From: Ifrita kowaldi
Lineage: Eukaryota > Chordata > Aves > Passeriformes > Cinclosomatidae
Assembly: GCA_013398055.1 (NCBI GenBank)
Contig: VZRS01002394.1
Location: 62,001-126,000 of the forward strand
Direction of reading: 5' to 3'
Length of the DNA: 64,000 nt
Part shown: in pieces, positions 26,508 to 39,311 of the stretch
How positions within the stretch are numbered: position 1 is the stretch's first letter
How the letters are laid out: each line of letters begins with the position of its first letter
Translations under genes and position numbers: made by a program
The notes under the pieces: model-generated
Databases searched by the model: none
Told to the model about the DNA's origin: nothing
What the model saw: the letters and a program-made list of their open reading frames with translations, nothing else

Positions 26508-26999
26508 CCCCTTACAACAAACACAAAAGCTGGAATTTTTTGACAGCAAATTCAAATACAGGCCTACATTAATTTGTAGTAATGGCACATTTGTCTGCAT
26601 GCTACAATTAGATGTTTTGGAATAGAGAATAATAAGGCATAAATTAAGGGGTTTCCTCAGCAGGCTATATTGTGCAATAGTACCTGTAAAATCTTTTTAA
26701 AAGGGAGCACAAAACAACTAAAAATACAATAGTATTGTTAGTCAACCTAATTAATGCAGAAAACAAACACAGCCTCCCTAATTACTTTTTGAAACTTTTT
26801 TATGTATCAAAGGGTATCCATTTAAATCTCACCATACACAGACACTTCTGTTGATTGTGTTCTACTACTTTCTGGTTCTTCCTGTCTCTTACCTCTTTCA
26901 GTAAACATTTATTCCAACTGGGATAAAAACAGGCGCTTTTAACACTATTACTATCACTTATTTGGTTGCAGATCTTGTCTTTACTCTCTGTGATGAAAC
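26508..26999. other. Unique AT-rich sequence
   Basis: Nothing identifiable. Confidence 0.5.
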
Positions 27000-27573
27000 A
27001 GTGGTTTTGGCTGGGATAGAGTTAATTTTCTTCACAGTAGCTGGTATGGGACTGTGTTTTGGATTTGTGCTGGAAAATGTGTTGATAGCACAGGGATGTT
27101 TTCATTACTGCTGAGCAGGGCTCACACAGCATCAAGGCCTCTTCTGCTCCTCAGCCCACCCCACCAGTGAGAAGGCTGGGGGTGCACAAAAGAGGTGGGA
27201 GGGAACACAGCCAGGACAGCTGACTCCCACCAACCTCTGGATATTCCATCCTATATGGAGCCATGCTCAAAATATAGAGCTGGGGAAAGAAGTTCAGAGT
27301 GATGGAGTTTGTTTTCCCAAGTCATTGATATACATGATGGAGCCCTGCTCTCCTGGGGATGGCTGAACACCTGCCTGTCCTTGGGAAGTGGTGAATTAAT
27401 TCCTTATCTTGCTTTGGTGGTATGCACATCCTTTATTTTACCTATTGTCTTTATCAGAACCCCTGAATTTTTGGTTTTATCCTAATGATTTTCTTCCCCA
27501 TCCCACTAAAAACAGGGTGAGTGAGTGCACAGCCGTGTGGGGCTGAGCTGTCAGCTGGTGTTAAACCACAGGA
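27000..27573 (+). mobile_element. Solo LTR, second copy of the 12305-12893 family
   Basis: The blocks line up with the first copy: GGGATAGAGTTAATTTTCTT, GCTGAGCAGGGCTCACACAG, GATGGCTGAACACCTGCC, and a final TGTTAAACCACA. The region equivalent to the TATA box is degraded (AAATATAGAG near 27269). If the ends are taken as 27000 and 27573, the flanks GAAAC and GGAAC are a possible 5-bp duplication with one change. No retroviral interior is present. Confidence 0.87.
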
Positions 27574-29076
27574 GGAACCTGACATAGGTTCCTAACCTTC
27601 ACTTTGGAGAGTAAGATTTGCTCACAAGAGTGGTTAATCTCCATGGCTAATCATCCTGTAAGTGGAATGTGTTGGAACCACCTGGCATCTCTCAGGCTGA
27701 AAAAGGGGGAGTGGTGGTTTCCTAGGAATATCACTTCAAAGACCTGTCAGGGAATGGGATCTCAGAGACAGGACAGGCTTGAACTGGGGACTCTACACAG
27801 AGTTTTTATTCAATCATTTTTCTATCTGCCTGTAGACAGCAGATGACAATTCTATTGAATTTAAGAGGCCTCAGTCCCCATTATGGAAATAATGATAATT
27901 GCTAATAATACCAACTCTAGTTAAAATGGTTGTTTATTACCAGAAGAGCAAATCTTGGTATTCACTGCTATAAAAAATGGAAAGGATAATTGTATTCACT
28001 ACCAATAATAATCAGCACTAAGAGCTAAAAGTTGTTAACAGGTAGATGTATCCTGGGCGAAATAATTTAGGTGATTTCAAAAGATAAGGAACAAAGACAA
28101 CTACCTCTTTACAATTGACACCATATTAACATTTTCCAGGAGTCTTCCAGAGAGGTTGAAATTAATAGGATGATTCCTGTGTTGAAAGTAAGTAATATGT
28201 TTAAATTCTCACCTATCTGGAATGTCATTATAAACCCTTTGACATCTAAATGTATGTATTTTTTTCCTACAAAAAGGCAATATAAAGACAGTTTAATGCA
28301 CTGTGAGGATGTGAATAGGCATATGAAACCAGGTTTGGCATTTTTCTAGGGAAAAAAAAAACCAAAGAAACTAATCAAGATGATTAAACAAGTTGCTTTC
28401 AAACAGAATTTGCCTAGGATGTTTGAAAAATTTTATTCTCTTATTACTGCACTCTGAAATTTTGGCATGATAGGTCTTTCATAACAAACAACTTAAGAAG
28501 AACAGTACATTTAACAGGAGTTACAAATAACTTCAGGCAAATTGCTTTGTTTACAGTGACTTGACAAATTTGGGTCTTGACATCAAGAAAAGAAGTGAAC
28601 TAAACAAGCTTTGATGTGCAGGGAGGTTTTTGGTGAGAGCAGAGGCATAACAAAGATATGGATGTCAGCAAATCAAAGCACTCCATTAAGTTCCAGAGAA
28701 ATTCCATTAAGTTCAATAGCACTGGCTTAAGTATCAAGCAATTAGTCATTGCAAGTGAATACCAAGATTTGCTCTTCTGGTAATAATCAACCATTACCAA
28801 ATGTTTATTAATTTACCTTTTTGCTTTTTGACTTAAAAACAAAAAAAAAACCTGGCCTTTTGAAAATGGAATCTTACTGTCAGCTACCATGGAGCTGGCC
28901 AGTTCTTGCTTCTGTTTTATTTCAAGCCAATTCATTGCTTGTGGTTTGTTTTTTTTCCTGTAGAAATATGTACATGCTGAATCTGCAGGAAGATGTGGAA
29001 ATAACTGAAATAAATTTAATTTTCTAACTTTTGCTGCTAAGTTAAAAAGCCAGTTGGCTGTGACTTTTTTTTTTTT
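27574..29076. other. Unique AT-rich sequence
   Basis: No element recognised. CCATTAAGTTC occurs twice near 28683 and 28705. The ORF at 27604-27846 has no motif. Confidence 0.5.
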
Positions 29077-29112
29077 NNNNNNNNNNNNNNNNNNNNNNNN
29101 NNNNNNNNNNNN
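29077..29112. other. Assembly gap, 36 N, inside poly-T
   Basis: The gap is preceded by a T-run ending at 29076 and followed by TTTTT. Reads or contigs probably failed across a long homopolymer. Any ORF spanning it is meaningless. Confidence 0.97.
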
Positions 29113-31684
29113 TTTTTCCCTCCCCCAGCATGAAACTAGTTTACTCACACCTGGCAGAAATTCTGTTTTACAGGTCAAAAATGTATTTCACTCCCTACAG
29201 AGCTTAATCAATTGCCATAGAATCCCCAGGCAGGTTATGCTTTTTTGAACTTGTTCCCTATCAGCACTTTCCTTTTAATTCAAATGCAATATGCCCTTTT
29301 TTCAAGAAATGCTGTGTTTTGTACGTATTTTTGTTTCTTTATTTTTCTTTGAATGACAACCCTGACTACAATATTAAATTATTCTCATATAGACATGCTC
29401 AGTAATTAGGAATGCCGTGTATGTACCTAAACAGCAATCATAATCAACCTTCATCTTAGAGGTTAACTGGATAATGACAAATCATCCTACACTTTTTCAC
29501 ACTTCCGAATGAAATCTTGTGTTATTCTAATCACATCATGCTTTTGAGGACTCAGTCACTTATCAGAAAATGTTGTGCAACAGAAAATATGATCAGACAT
29601 ATTAACCTTTTCATTAGATTCTGACATAGTTTTTGACAGGAGGAGAAATCTTTCTTTTTGATTAAGTAAACAGCATAGGGATAGTGTCCTCTAGTGATAG
29701 AACTATTGTTTTCTTCATGTAATGCACCTGCATTTATATTAGGAGATTGTAGGTTTTGCACCCCTGGGACTACAGTGTGAATTCCATCTCTGAGCCTTGG
29801 TTGAATCACTGTGAGGTATGGGTTTACTCATTGCAACTGTTCCCAAAATATTGTCCCTGGCAATTGCAAAGGTCAATTAACTTTTGACGCTTTCTTTCAT
29901 CCTGCACTCTTTCCTGTGTCTGCAGCACAGTTCCCTATCTAAGTTCTTTAAAATTAAAACTATCTCTGTTCACTTAACACCTTCCTGATGCAGAAAGAGA
30001 AGAGAAAATTTTGTTCATGAGTTTTTTATGCACTCAATGAAATAGAAACAAAGAGAAAGGGACCTTCTGGAAGCTTTAATTAATCCTATCTGCAAAAGCA
30101 GCACCTATTTCTAGCTTCAGCGTGTTATCTATCCATATACACGTGTCAAATTATTTCTACAATTCCGCTGCTCCAGTCTTTATTCCTATCTATGCCAAAA
30201 ATCACTCCTTAATATTTTTTCAGTCAACTCTACAATTAATTTCAAATAAAATTTAGTCATTCCTCTATGAATTACTCTTAAGTTCTGACAGCACCCTATC
30301 AAAACAGCCAAATTACACTGCATTAACAAAAAAATTGCTGGCCATGACTAATGACTGGAAAGAACAACACAACTCACTTGCTACTACTGAGGAACAGTGG
30401 GAGGAAATCTTCTGGCATCTCATTTAAAATTGGAATGCAGCAAAAGTCTTTCCTGTCCTTTTGTAGTACAAACCCTGTTATATATCACAGTATTTCTGTT
30501 GGATGTGGGACAGTACATGGACTGGAGAATGGAAGATATTTGATTCCTGCTTCTGTTTTTTTCTGTGGTTTTCAAAACACTTTTCCACAAAGACTTGTAT
30601 CTGTACTTGGTTTTTATTCTCTTTCCTTCTCAGGTTCAATATCACCATGCAGATTGACACTGTTCTTATTATTTATCTATATTAATTTGGAAGTATGCCA
30701 AAGTTTGCATCCCCGGCACAACACACATGTTAAGTGTTAGCAAGTGCTATGCCCAAATCAGTCTCTCTTCAACATTTTGGATGAAGCTACACTTTTTGTG
30801 GGATAGAACATCTCAGCTGCATGAACGTGTACTACACATTATACATATTATACTGCCTGGCTTGAGATTTTGACTGGAATAGATGCAGGCTCATTGGTTC
30901 TTTCATTTTACTCCATTTCCTGGCATTTCAGTCTTGGATTTTCTACCAGAGCTATCCAAGAAGCCTGGAGCAGAACTTTTCTGTTACTTAAGCACAGTTA
31001 AATTTTTATATCTCAGGAACAAAGGGAAAAAAGTTTTTCTGATGGTGCACTTAAGAATTTCCAGCAGTAGCACAATAATTCTTCCTGCTCCATTTATGTA
31101 CGATAAGTAGAGTGCCCAAGAAAATCAAGCTGAAGGGACTTTATGTGTTGCATTTTGCCCCAGTTTTGTCCTCCATCTCAAGTACTTTGTCCTAGCATTT
31201 GCATTAAAATGCCTATATTTGATTTGAATGCCAATGAAATTATTGCTGAAGAAAGTATTTCCTCTTAAGTTTGAAAATACCTGATACGTTTCTCTCTTCC
31301 TCTTTTCCTCTATTTATAGTTAAGCTCCAGCAGTTAAGAAAACAAGACAGCAATAACAGAAGACAAACATCTCTGACTCAGTTTTTACATTTGATAATAA
31401 TCCCTTTTAGAACAGTAAAAGGTGATCTGTTTAGAACCAGAAATTGTGTAATGGGTAGTGAAGTTAGAGACTTAGAGACTTCATGACACCACATAAGAAG
31501 CAAAACCTACTGGACAATACAGGTCTATAAAGCAGTGCATGACACACAGACAAACCAAAACCTACCATGTCATGCCTTGTAGGTTAACAAGAGTTGAAGA
31601 CAGAAAAAAACCCCTATTATTTCTTCCTTCCTGCCAAAGTGAGACAGTTCCCCACAGTGTAATTTTCTAGTGTGTTGCTCAGCC
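29113..31684. other. Unique AT-rich sequence
   Basis: No gene or element recognised. The 129-residue ORF at 30351-30740 lacks any domain I know and overlaps frames of similar length, as expected by chance. Confidence 0.5.
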
Positions 31685-31765
31685 TCATTTTAAATTATTC
31701 TAACAATGGGGCTTCCACAGTTTCCCTCAGGAAGTAGTACCATAGATGACAAGTTGACATTCACG
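31685..31765 (-). mobile_element. Old CR1 fragment
   Basis: CTCAGCCTCATTTTAAATTA, then AATGGGGCTTCCACAGTTTC and CCTCAGGAAGT, resembles the antisense 3' region of old avian CR1 subfamilies. It is short and diverged. Confidence 0.5.
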
Positions 31766-31930
31766 TTACACTTTAGTCCCTAAATGACACAGTTCAACAT
31801 AATGTGACACAAGATTTATTGTGATGGACTCCAACATTTGACAGGCTTCAGTGCAGTGTAAAGTGCTGTGAACTGTTGATTTAAACAATGTTTAACAAAA
31901 CTACCGTAGCTATAATGTACAGGTGGTTGA
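31766..31930. other. Unique sequence between CR1 relic and microsatellite
   Basis: Nothing identifiable. Confidence 0.5.
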
Positions 31931-32022
31931 AAATCTTGGGAAAAAAAAAAATCAATAAAATAAAATAAAATAAAATAAAATGAAATAAAATAATAAAATA
32001 ATAAAATAATAATAAATAGCTC
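31931..32022. repeat. (AAAAT)n / (AAT)n microsatellite
   Basis: After an A-run come repeated AAAAT units, one interrupted by G (AAATG). The array then switches to AATAAAATAATAATAAAT. Confidence 0.95.
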
Positions 32023-35000
32023 TCTGAGCATTAATTTTAACTACAGTACAACAATGTATATTGGAGGACACACATACATTTTGTCTCCTAGGCTGTAGGC
32101 AGAATGAACAGAAAAGGCAAAAGTTTAATCTTTAATTTTGAATATTAAGAGACTAAGGCTGGATTGTGAAATGTAATTAATCTTAGAGAAATGAAAATAA
32201 GGATCTAACAATATTTTTAAAAGATACCTACATGTCTAACTTCATGTTCAAGTTCTCACCACCTTTAAAAATCCATGTCACAGATTTAATGTGAGGTATT
32301 TGTACAGATTTTAACTGCTGGCTGTACAAAGCTTTGTGTCAGCAGTAGGAAGGGGATGAGCACATGGAGGAAGAAAAATCACTTAACTTCTTAAAGTAGT
32401 GCTGGTAGGCCTTCAGCACTGATCAGTGGGTTTAGATATGATCGTATTATAAACAAAGACTGCAAACAAACAATAAAATAGGTAAGCAAGAGGAACGGAA
32501 CAGTCAGGAAACCATTGGAGAGAAAACAGAGGAATATGACTGGCACAAGTGTACCAGTGTAGTAAGTGTACTAATTAAGATAAAACAGCTTTGCAGGACC
32601 GTCAATTAGACCCTATACCTTATATAGGGTCTGATGAAGAAGACACTCCAGCATGCTCAAGCATACAGCTAAGGAGCTACAATTTGGAACTTGACAGAAT
32701 ACTGGTTTTGTCACAGGAGTGATTTTATGATACATGACAGCTCTTGAAGTCATCTAATCTAATTCCTAGCAAAACATGCTTTCCTCTCCAGCCTACTCTG
32801 CTGTTTAGTTTCTCTTGTACTTTGGTAGCCAATCCTCTACTGTGTCCGAGGGGTTTGTAGTCATCACCCACGAAGTCTCTGAAGTTAGAGACTATAAATA
32901 GGATCTGTCTTCTCCTTATGGTCTGTGAATCCCTTCTTCCACTTGAGCAACTGATTCATCTTCACTTGGAAGAAAATCATTTTGACTTCTTACAGAAAAT
33001 GAAACATATGACATTCTTTACAGGTCACAGTCACTGTGAGATTAGGCACAGACAGCAGTGGTTCAATCATTTATCAGAATATATATTCTTACAATGTTAT
33101 GGTAATGCAACTAGGCTCTTCTGCAGTGGCCAGAAAGTGAAAGTCCTTCCTGATTTTATGCTGCCCCTTTTGACTATGAGAGTAGACAAATGTCAGTTCC
33201 AACAGCCAAAGATACTAAAGAGAACGAGGCTTCAGAGCATCATGTACTCATGTTTTTTTTCCCCCACGTGAGAGGGTGAGTTATTAATTTTAAACAAAGT
33301 CAAATGGAAGACTTATTTGCCACCAGAAAAAAAGCAAAGTACAAATCTGAATCAATAGGCTCAGAAAAACCTCCTTGCTCTCTCTCTGTTTCTCCAACTC
33401 TTGTTAATGAATTCAGGTGATATTTAGGATTATTTTTATCATGCTTAAAGACATAGCAATATAATTTTCTTCCTTTTTTTAAGTCTTATATACACAAAGT
33501 ATTCACAGTGAGAATTCTGAGATGTACCTTTTGCTGACTACAAAGAGAGCAGATATACAGAGAACCTGAAACTCAGCAAATATTTGCATTTAAACTGTAT
33601 ATCATTACTCTTTACATTTTATTTTGAAGATTGTGCCCAAGTGTTAACTACTGTAATATGACTTTGAAAAAAATGTTGAATGGATGATTTTCAAAGCAAG
33701 TAGTAAGCCCTATAAATGTCAGACAGCAAATCTGAAGAGCACTGACTGAAAAAAAGAATACACAATACAATTCTTTTATCAAAACTGAGAATGCTTTGCA
33801 CTTTTGTAAAATGTCTTTTGTTAAAGAGTACACTACAGCTCAAGCAAGATGTTCCAAAGGATCTATTTTAAGAAGGAGGTTTGTCTTAAAGGCTGTGAAG
33901 ACACTAGGCTCAGCAATAAGAAGGAATCCAGAAATGTTCTGTCACAGTCATAAAAATACACTTTAAAACCAGTTTATGTTCATTTGCTTCCTTTTGCAAG
34001 GAGAAAGAAACTCACTTTTCTAAAGCTTAAAAATGCCTGAAAGGTGGTGTTGACTTGTCCTTTTTTTCTTTTTTTTTTTTTTTAATTTTTTTTTTATTGA
34101 GACCATCTCTCTTTTATAAATCCTCAAAAGACCTAAAAACTGAAAGAAATATTATAAGGACTCAGAAAGTTTTTAGGAGGATGTTATTTATTTTTGTTCA
34201 GTTTCTCTCACTATTAAAAGCATCTGCTTAGTTCTCACCCAGTGAGATCAGTTGTTTTCTGGAAATCATTTACAAACATTGTTTCAAAATAAGCCTTGTA
34301 TAAATTTATATAATTGTTATATACCTTACTTATGACAATAAGTCAGAATATTTCAAAATCAAGCTGAAATCTAATGTATCAATATCACAATATCACTAGC
34401 AAAATAACGCACACTGGAGATTTGCTTCATTTGTATTTTTTGAGGAATTACATCATCAAATGTAGTAAAACCAATGTAGTTTTAAAGATAGAAAATAAGA
34501 GATTATGCCTGATTTTTCAAATTTTAAAACTCTTTAAAAATTATATTTAAAAGAACATTAAAAAATTAAATAGTCTATTTAGTATAAATAAATGCTTTCA
34601 GAACCTACCTACTTACAACTCAGTTTTAATGCTTCAATTTTAGCTAGGAGAAAAGATCTCAGCAATATTGTGTATGACAGAGAAAAAAAAAACCCTCAGC
34701 CTTTTGGTATCAAGTAATAATTTTTTGTCATTAGAAAAGAGCTATTGGTTATTTACTGCATATCAGTGAATAAAATTAGTATTAAAAGGTTGAGATATTA
34801 GTACAAAGACTAGTTAAGGCAATGAATTGGTGAAAGAATAACATTCTGAGTTCAGCTAGTCTTGGGAAGATATGGGTTTTTTTTTTGGCAAGCAAATAAG
34901 ATAGAAATAAAACATAACTAACAACCACCACTGGAACATTTTAATTATCTGACATGCTTTCATTTCTTGAAGGAAAACGATAAAATAGCAAAGTGATGAA

Positions 35001-36404
35001 CTGAATGAAGCAGCATTGCTTCTTCATCATGAATGGAACAGGTCTTGCAGCCTGTGTTGCTAGAGGCTACATCAGAAAAAAAGGTCATTTGATATTTCTT
35101 TCAGAAGCTGACATAGCTGGCCCTTGGTCAGACACGGCTCAGTCATTTCTATGTTCCAACATAACACATAGAAATATATGAGTCATTCTGTATTACCTTG
35201 TACTTCCATATTAAAAAGCAACCTGAAAAAATTAACAACTTCTTCCTTCAAGCAATAAAATAAATGCAAACTCCATCCTTGAAGAGGCAAAATACTATAA
35301 TCCTGATAAATAGAGAGGAAAAGCACAACCAAAGTTTTATATAAGATGGTTCTCATTAATTTGTCTGTTTCCAAATAGTCTCTGACTTCATAGAATAGGA
35401 TTTTGTGTTGTCATATAGTTTGTCTAAGGTTATTTACTTAAATGGTTTTCTGAATTATTGATATAAGTTTTATTCACTGTTTCTTGAAATGCAGCCTTTC
35501 ATCTTTAGTACTAAAAAACACTTTGAAAAATAATCAATGATCTACCCTAATAAAATGCCTTAATGTAGAAAATAACTCTATATTGTAATTTTTAAAAAAA
35601 AGTGAATTGAAAATCAATAACTGGACAATTATCTTTCCTTATCAGTTCTGTTACTTGCAGTTAAAATAGGTGTAGAGCTGTACATATACAAAGTGAATTT
35701 TTCTAGTTCCTTCTACAAATTCCAATGCTGTGTCAGTGTTTTTTTCTGAACTTCAATTTATAAACCAACAAAGTTCAGAATGAAACTTAATAACAATAGC
35801 AAAATGGGAATTTGAGCATTCTAAACCTGAGTATTTGAAGATAAAAATCTCCTTCATACCCTGATAGTTTCATACAGTCTTTTTTGAATTCTGTGTGTAT
35901 AGACTGCAGGTAAATTACTGCTCAAGAAAATGACCAAAGCTTGTTCTCAAGAAGTTGCTTCTCCAGAAACACACAGCTTGGCCTTCTAACCTTCATAGAG
36001 ATTATTCAGGATCTTAGAACATAAAATTAGGTCACAAATTAGACATTCTCATTGTAATAATCAGAATTCAGTACACAAACCTATCATTGCAAGACTGTCC
36101 AATGTGAGACATGTTGAGCAAATGTCCTAAATGTAGCTATCTGAAAAATATTGTGTGAATTCCAGTTTCTTATTTTCCAGGGCAGAAACTGCAGGCTCGC
36201 TCTATAATGTACTGTCAAACACAAGAGTAATAGGAAGTTTATAAAAAATATACCAGTGCATAGACAACAAGACAAGCCCTTTGTTAAAGGCAAACATGGA
36301 TTCAAGATAAAGCATGAGTTTAAAATTTGTTTTCAGATTTGGCTAAGGACAAGAGGATACTATCTGGATAAGTTATAGCTATTGGATATCCATTCTAATA
36401 TAAT
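32023..36404. other. Unique AT-rich sequence
   Basis: No gene. A 10-bp perfect hairpin AGACCCTATA / TATAGGGTCT with a 5-nt loop lies at 32608-32632. A CR1-like antisense trace (GAAGTCATCTAATCTAATTC near 32745) is too short to define an element. The 117-residue ORF at 32918-33271 has no motif. Confidence 0.5.
34063..34097. repeat. Poly-T tract
   Basis: T-runs interrupted by one C and by AA. Low complexity and assembly-sensitive. Confidence 0.9.
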
Positions 36405-37465
36405 AGAATCATAGAATAATTTGGGTTAGAAGGGGCCTATAAGATCATCTAGTCCAACCCCCTTGCCATGCATGCGGACATCTTCAACTAGATCAGGTTA
36501 CTCAGAGTTCCAACCAACCTGACCATGAAAGTTTCCAGGAATGGGGCATCCACCAGTTCTCTGGTCATCCTCTTCCACTGTTTAACCAACCTCATTGTAA
36601 AAAAATATAATACTTATATCTAGTCTAAATTTAGTTTATCTTTTAGTTTAATACCATTGTTCTATTGTAACAGGTAACCTTACTAGAGAGTTTTTCCCCA
36701 TCTTTCCTAGAAGTCCCCTATCAAGTACTAAAGGATACCACAAGGTCACCAAAGAGCCTTCTCTTCTTCAGGCTGAACAATGTGAACTTTCTGCTTTTCC
36801 CCACAAGAGATGTGCTCCAGCTCTCTGATCTTCTTCAGGGCCTTTCTCTGGAACTGCTCCAACAGGTCCATGTCCTTCTGTGCTGGGGACTCCAGAGGTG
36901 GACACAGAATTGCAGGTGGGGTCTCACCAGAGCTAGACAGAACAGAGGGAATCCCCTCCCTTGCCCTGCTGCCCACGCTGCGTTGGATGTAGCCCAGGAC
37001 ATGTTTGGCTTTCTGGGGATACAAGGACACATGGCCAGGTCATGTCCAGCACTCCCACAAGCACTCCCAAGTCCTTCTTGGCAGGGCCATTCTCCATCTC
37101 CTAATTTTCCAGCCTGTATTGATACTGTTGTCCCAACCCAGTCCCAACTGCAGGACCTTGTACTTGTCCTTGTTGAAGTTAATGATTTTCCCTTGGACCC
37201 ACTTCTCAGGCTTGTCCAGGTGCCTCTGGATGGCGTCCCATCCCTCAAGTGTGTCAATTGCACCACTCAACTGGGTGTTGTTTGTGAACTTGCTGAGGGT
37301 GCAACCAATCCCATTGTGTCCATCAGTGATGAAGACATCAAACAGTACTGGCCCCAGTACGAGCCCCTGAGGGGGTTCATACTGATCTCCATCTGGACAC
37401 TGAGGCATTGACAACTACCCTCTGGATATGACAGTCCAAACAACTCCTCATCCACCAAACAGACA
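36405..37465 (-). mobile_element. CR1 LINE, 5'-truncated, ORF2 C-terminal part and tail
   Basis: The 3' end is at the left (ATAGAATCATAGAATAATTT). On the minus strand, from the right, the frame 37414 to 37040 shows GLVLGPVLFDVFIT (RT motif), then FTNNTQLSG where active CR1 has FADD-type residues, then DAIQRHLDKPEKWVQGK. Further frames (37266-36835 and 37030-36746) carry LALVRPHLQFC and KDMDLLEQFQRKALKKIRELEH. The changed catalytic aspartates and frameshifts make it inactive. It extends into the duplicated segment that starts at 36456. Confidence 0.93.
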
Positions 37466-38300
37466 AGGTTGGTGACTTGACATAGTCAGTGTTTTTCATT
37501 CTAGTTCTTACTACTGCAAAAGTTACTGGTTATCTGCCTTAGGACAAATGGGGAATCTTAATGTTTTATTTTAACTAATTGCTTTTTTGCAGTATTGCTT
37601 AATTATTGACTTGAAAAGGAAGAGAATTTTCTACTTCTCTCATCCCCATCCCCCTTCTGTAAATTGTATTTTTGCACCCTTTGACCACCTTTAAATTGCT
37701 GCATACAAATTTATTTCCTTCACTAATCATATTTCTGACTGTTTGTGCCTTGCTTAGAACTTTCTTTTTTACCTGAATAATCATATGAGGATAGAATCAT
37801 TGCTTGGGGCTTGCCTAAGGCATCACATTTCAATACAGAGGCTTGCCTGAGCCCTGGTTTTACTGAAATAGGCATTCTCACTGCAGAACAGACTATACGT
37901 TTGCTCAGCCAGATTCCTCCGCTCAGTCACTACAGTGTTCAGAAAACCAGAGGGCATTTTATGTGCTTTCACTTACTTTCTTTCCATTGTCTATAACTGG
38001 TTCTTTCACACTTCCTTTCATTTCATTGTGCTTTTGAGCCTTGCCTTGACCAAACCATCCAGGAATTCATTAGATGTAAGTCTTCCTATTGTTTTAAATA
38101 ATACTTTTTACTGTAGTTCAGCTCTGTTTACAATGATCCCACAACAGCCTGTGCACTTTCCATTTTTTTTGAATCACAACACAATATCTTTCAACGATAT
38201 CAGCTCTCTACTTGAAAACACAAATTCATTGAGCTTCAAATTAGAATTTACAGTCTGACTCAATTCAGACTCAAAAATAAATGACAATTTACTGTCCATT
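36456..38300. repeat. Copy 1 of a 1,845-bp near-identical direct duplication
   Basis: Sequence from AACCCCCTTGCCATGCATGC to the base before the N at 38301 recurs at 38302-40146 with a constant offset of 1,846. I found two differences: G36912 against T38758, and C37898 against T39744. The unit contains most of the CR1 and about 835 bp of unique flank. It is probably the end of one contig overlapping the start of the next. Confidence 0.96.
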
Positions 38301-38301
38301 N
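38301..38301. other. Single-N contig join
   Basis: One N lies exactly between the two duplicated copies. Confidence 0.98.
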
Positions 38302-39311
38302 AACCCCCTTGCCATGCATGCGGACATCTTCAACTAGATCAGGTTACTCAGAGTTCCAACCAACCTGACCATGAAAGTTTCCAGGAATGGGGCATCCACC
38401 AGTTCTCTGGTCATCCTCTTCCACTGTTTAACCAACCTCATTGTAAAAAAATATAATACTTATATCTAGTCTAAATTTAGTTTATCTTTTAGTTTAATAC
38501 CATTGTTCTATTGTAACAGGTAACCTTACTAGAGAGTTTTTCCCCATCTTTCCTAGAAGTCCCCTATCAAGTACTAAAGGATACCACAAGGTCACCAAAG
38601 AGCCTTCTCTTCTTCAGGCTGAACAATGTGAACTTTCTGCTTTTCCCCACAAGAGATGTGCTCCAGCTCTCTGATCTTCTTCAGGGCCTTTCTCTGGAAC
38701 TGCTCCAACAGGTCCATGTCCTTCTGTGCTGGGGACTCCAGAGGTGGACACAGAATTTCAGGTGGGGTCTCACCAGAGCTAGACAGAACAGAGGGAATCC
38801 CCTCCCTTGCCCTGCTGCCCACGCTGCGTTGGATGTAGCCCAGGACATGTTTGGCTTTCTGGGGATACAAGGACACATGGCCAGGTCATGTCCAGCACTC
38901 CCACAAGCACTCCCAAGTCCTTCTTGGCAGGGCCATTCTCCATCTCCTAATTTTCCAGCCTGTATTGATACTGTTGTCCCAACCCAGTCCCAACTGCAGG
39001 ACCTTGTACTTGTCCTTGTTGAAGTTAATGATTTTCCCTTGGACCCACTTCTCAGGCTTGTCCAGGTGCCTCTGGATGGCGTCCCATCCCTCAAGTGTGT
39101 CAATTGCACCACTCAACTGGGTGTTGTTTGTGAACTTGCTGAGGGTGCAACCAATCCCATTGTGTCCATCAGTGATGAAGACATCAAACAGTACTGGCCC
39201 CAGTACGAGCCCCTGAGGGGGTTCATACTGATCTCCATCTGGACACTGAGGCATTGACAACTACCCTCTGGATATGACAGTCCAAACAACTCCTCATCCA
39301 CCAAACAGACA
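38302..39311 (-). mobile_element. Second appearance of the CR1 at 36405 (likely artefact)
   Basis: Same CR1 sequence and same disabling changes, shifted by 1,846. The tail and first 51 bp are absent because copy 2 starts within the element. It should not be counted as an independent insertion. Confidence 0.9.

Noticed and set aside
12305..27573. The two same-orientation LTRs of one family as the two ends of a single provirus
   Set aside because: They are about 14 kb apart, clearly diverged from each other, and the sequence between them is host-like with CR1 insertions and no gag, pol or env trace. They are independent solo LTRs.
32608..32632. 10-bp hairpin as a terminator or miRNA precursor
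   Set aside because: The stem is too short for a miRNA precursor and bacterial-type termination is not expected here. Such short palindromes occur by chance in 64 kb.
32735..32785. Antisense CR1 trace near 32.75 kb
   Set aside because: Only about 30 bases resemble CR1, with no adjoining CR1 module.
36782..37411. 209-residue plus-strand ORF (and its copy at 38628-39257)
   Set aside because: It is the antisense of a CR1 ORF2 remnant. The real CR1 motifs are on the minus strand.
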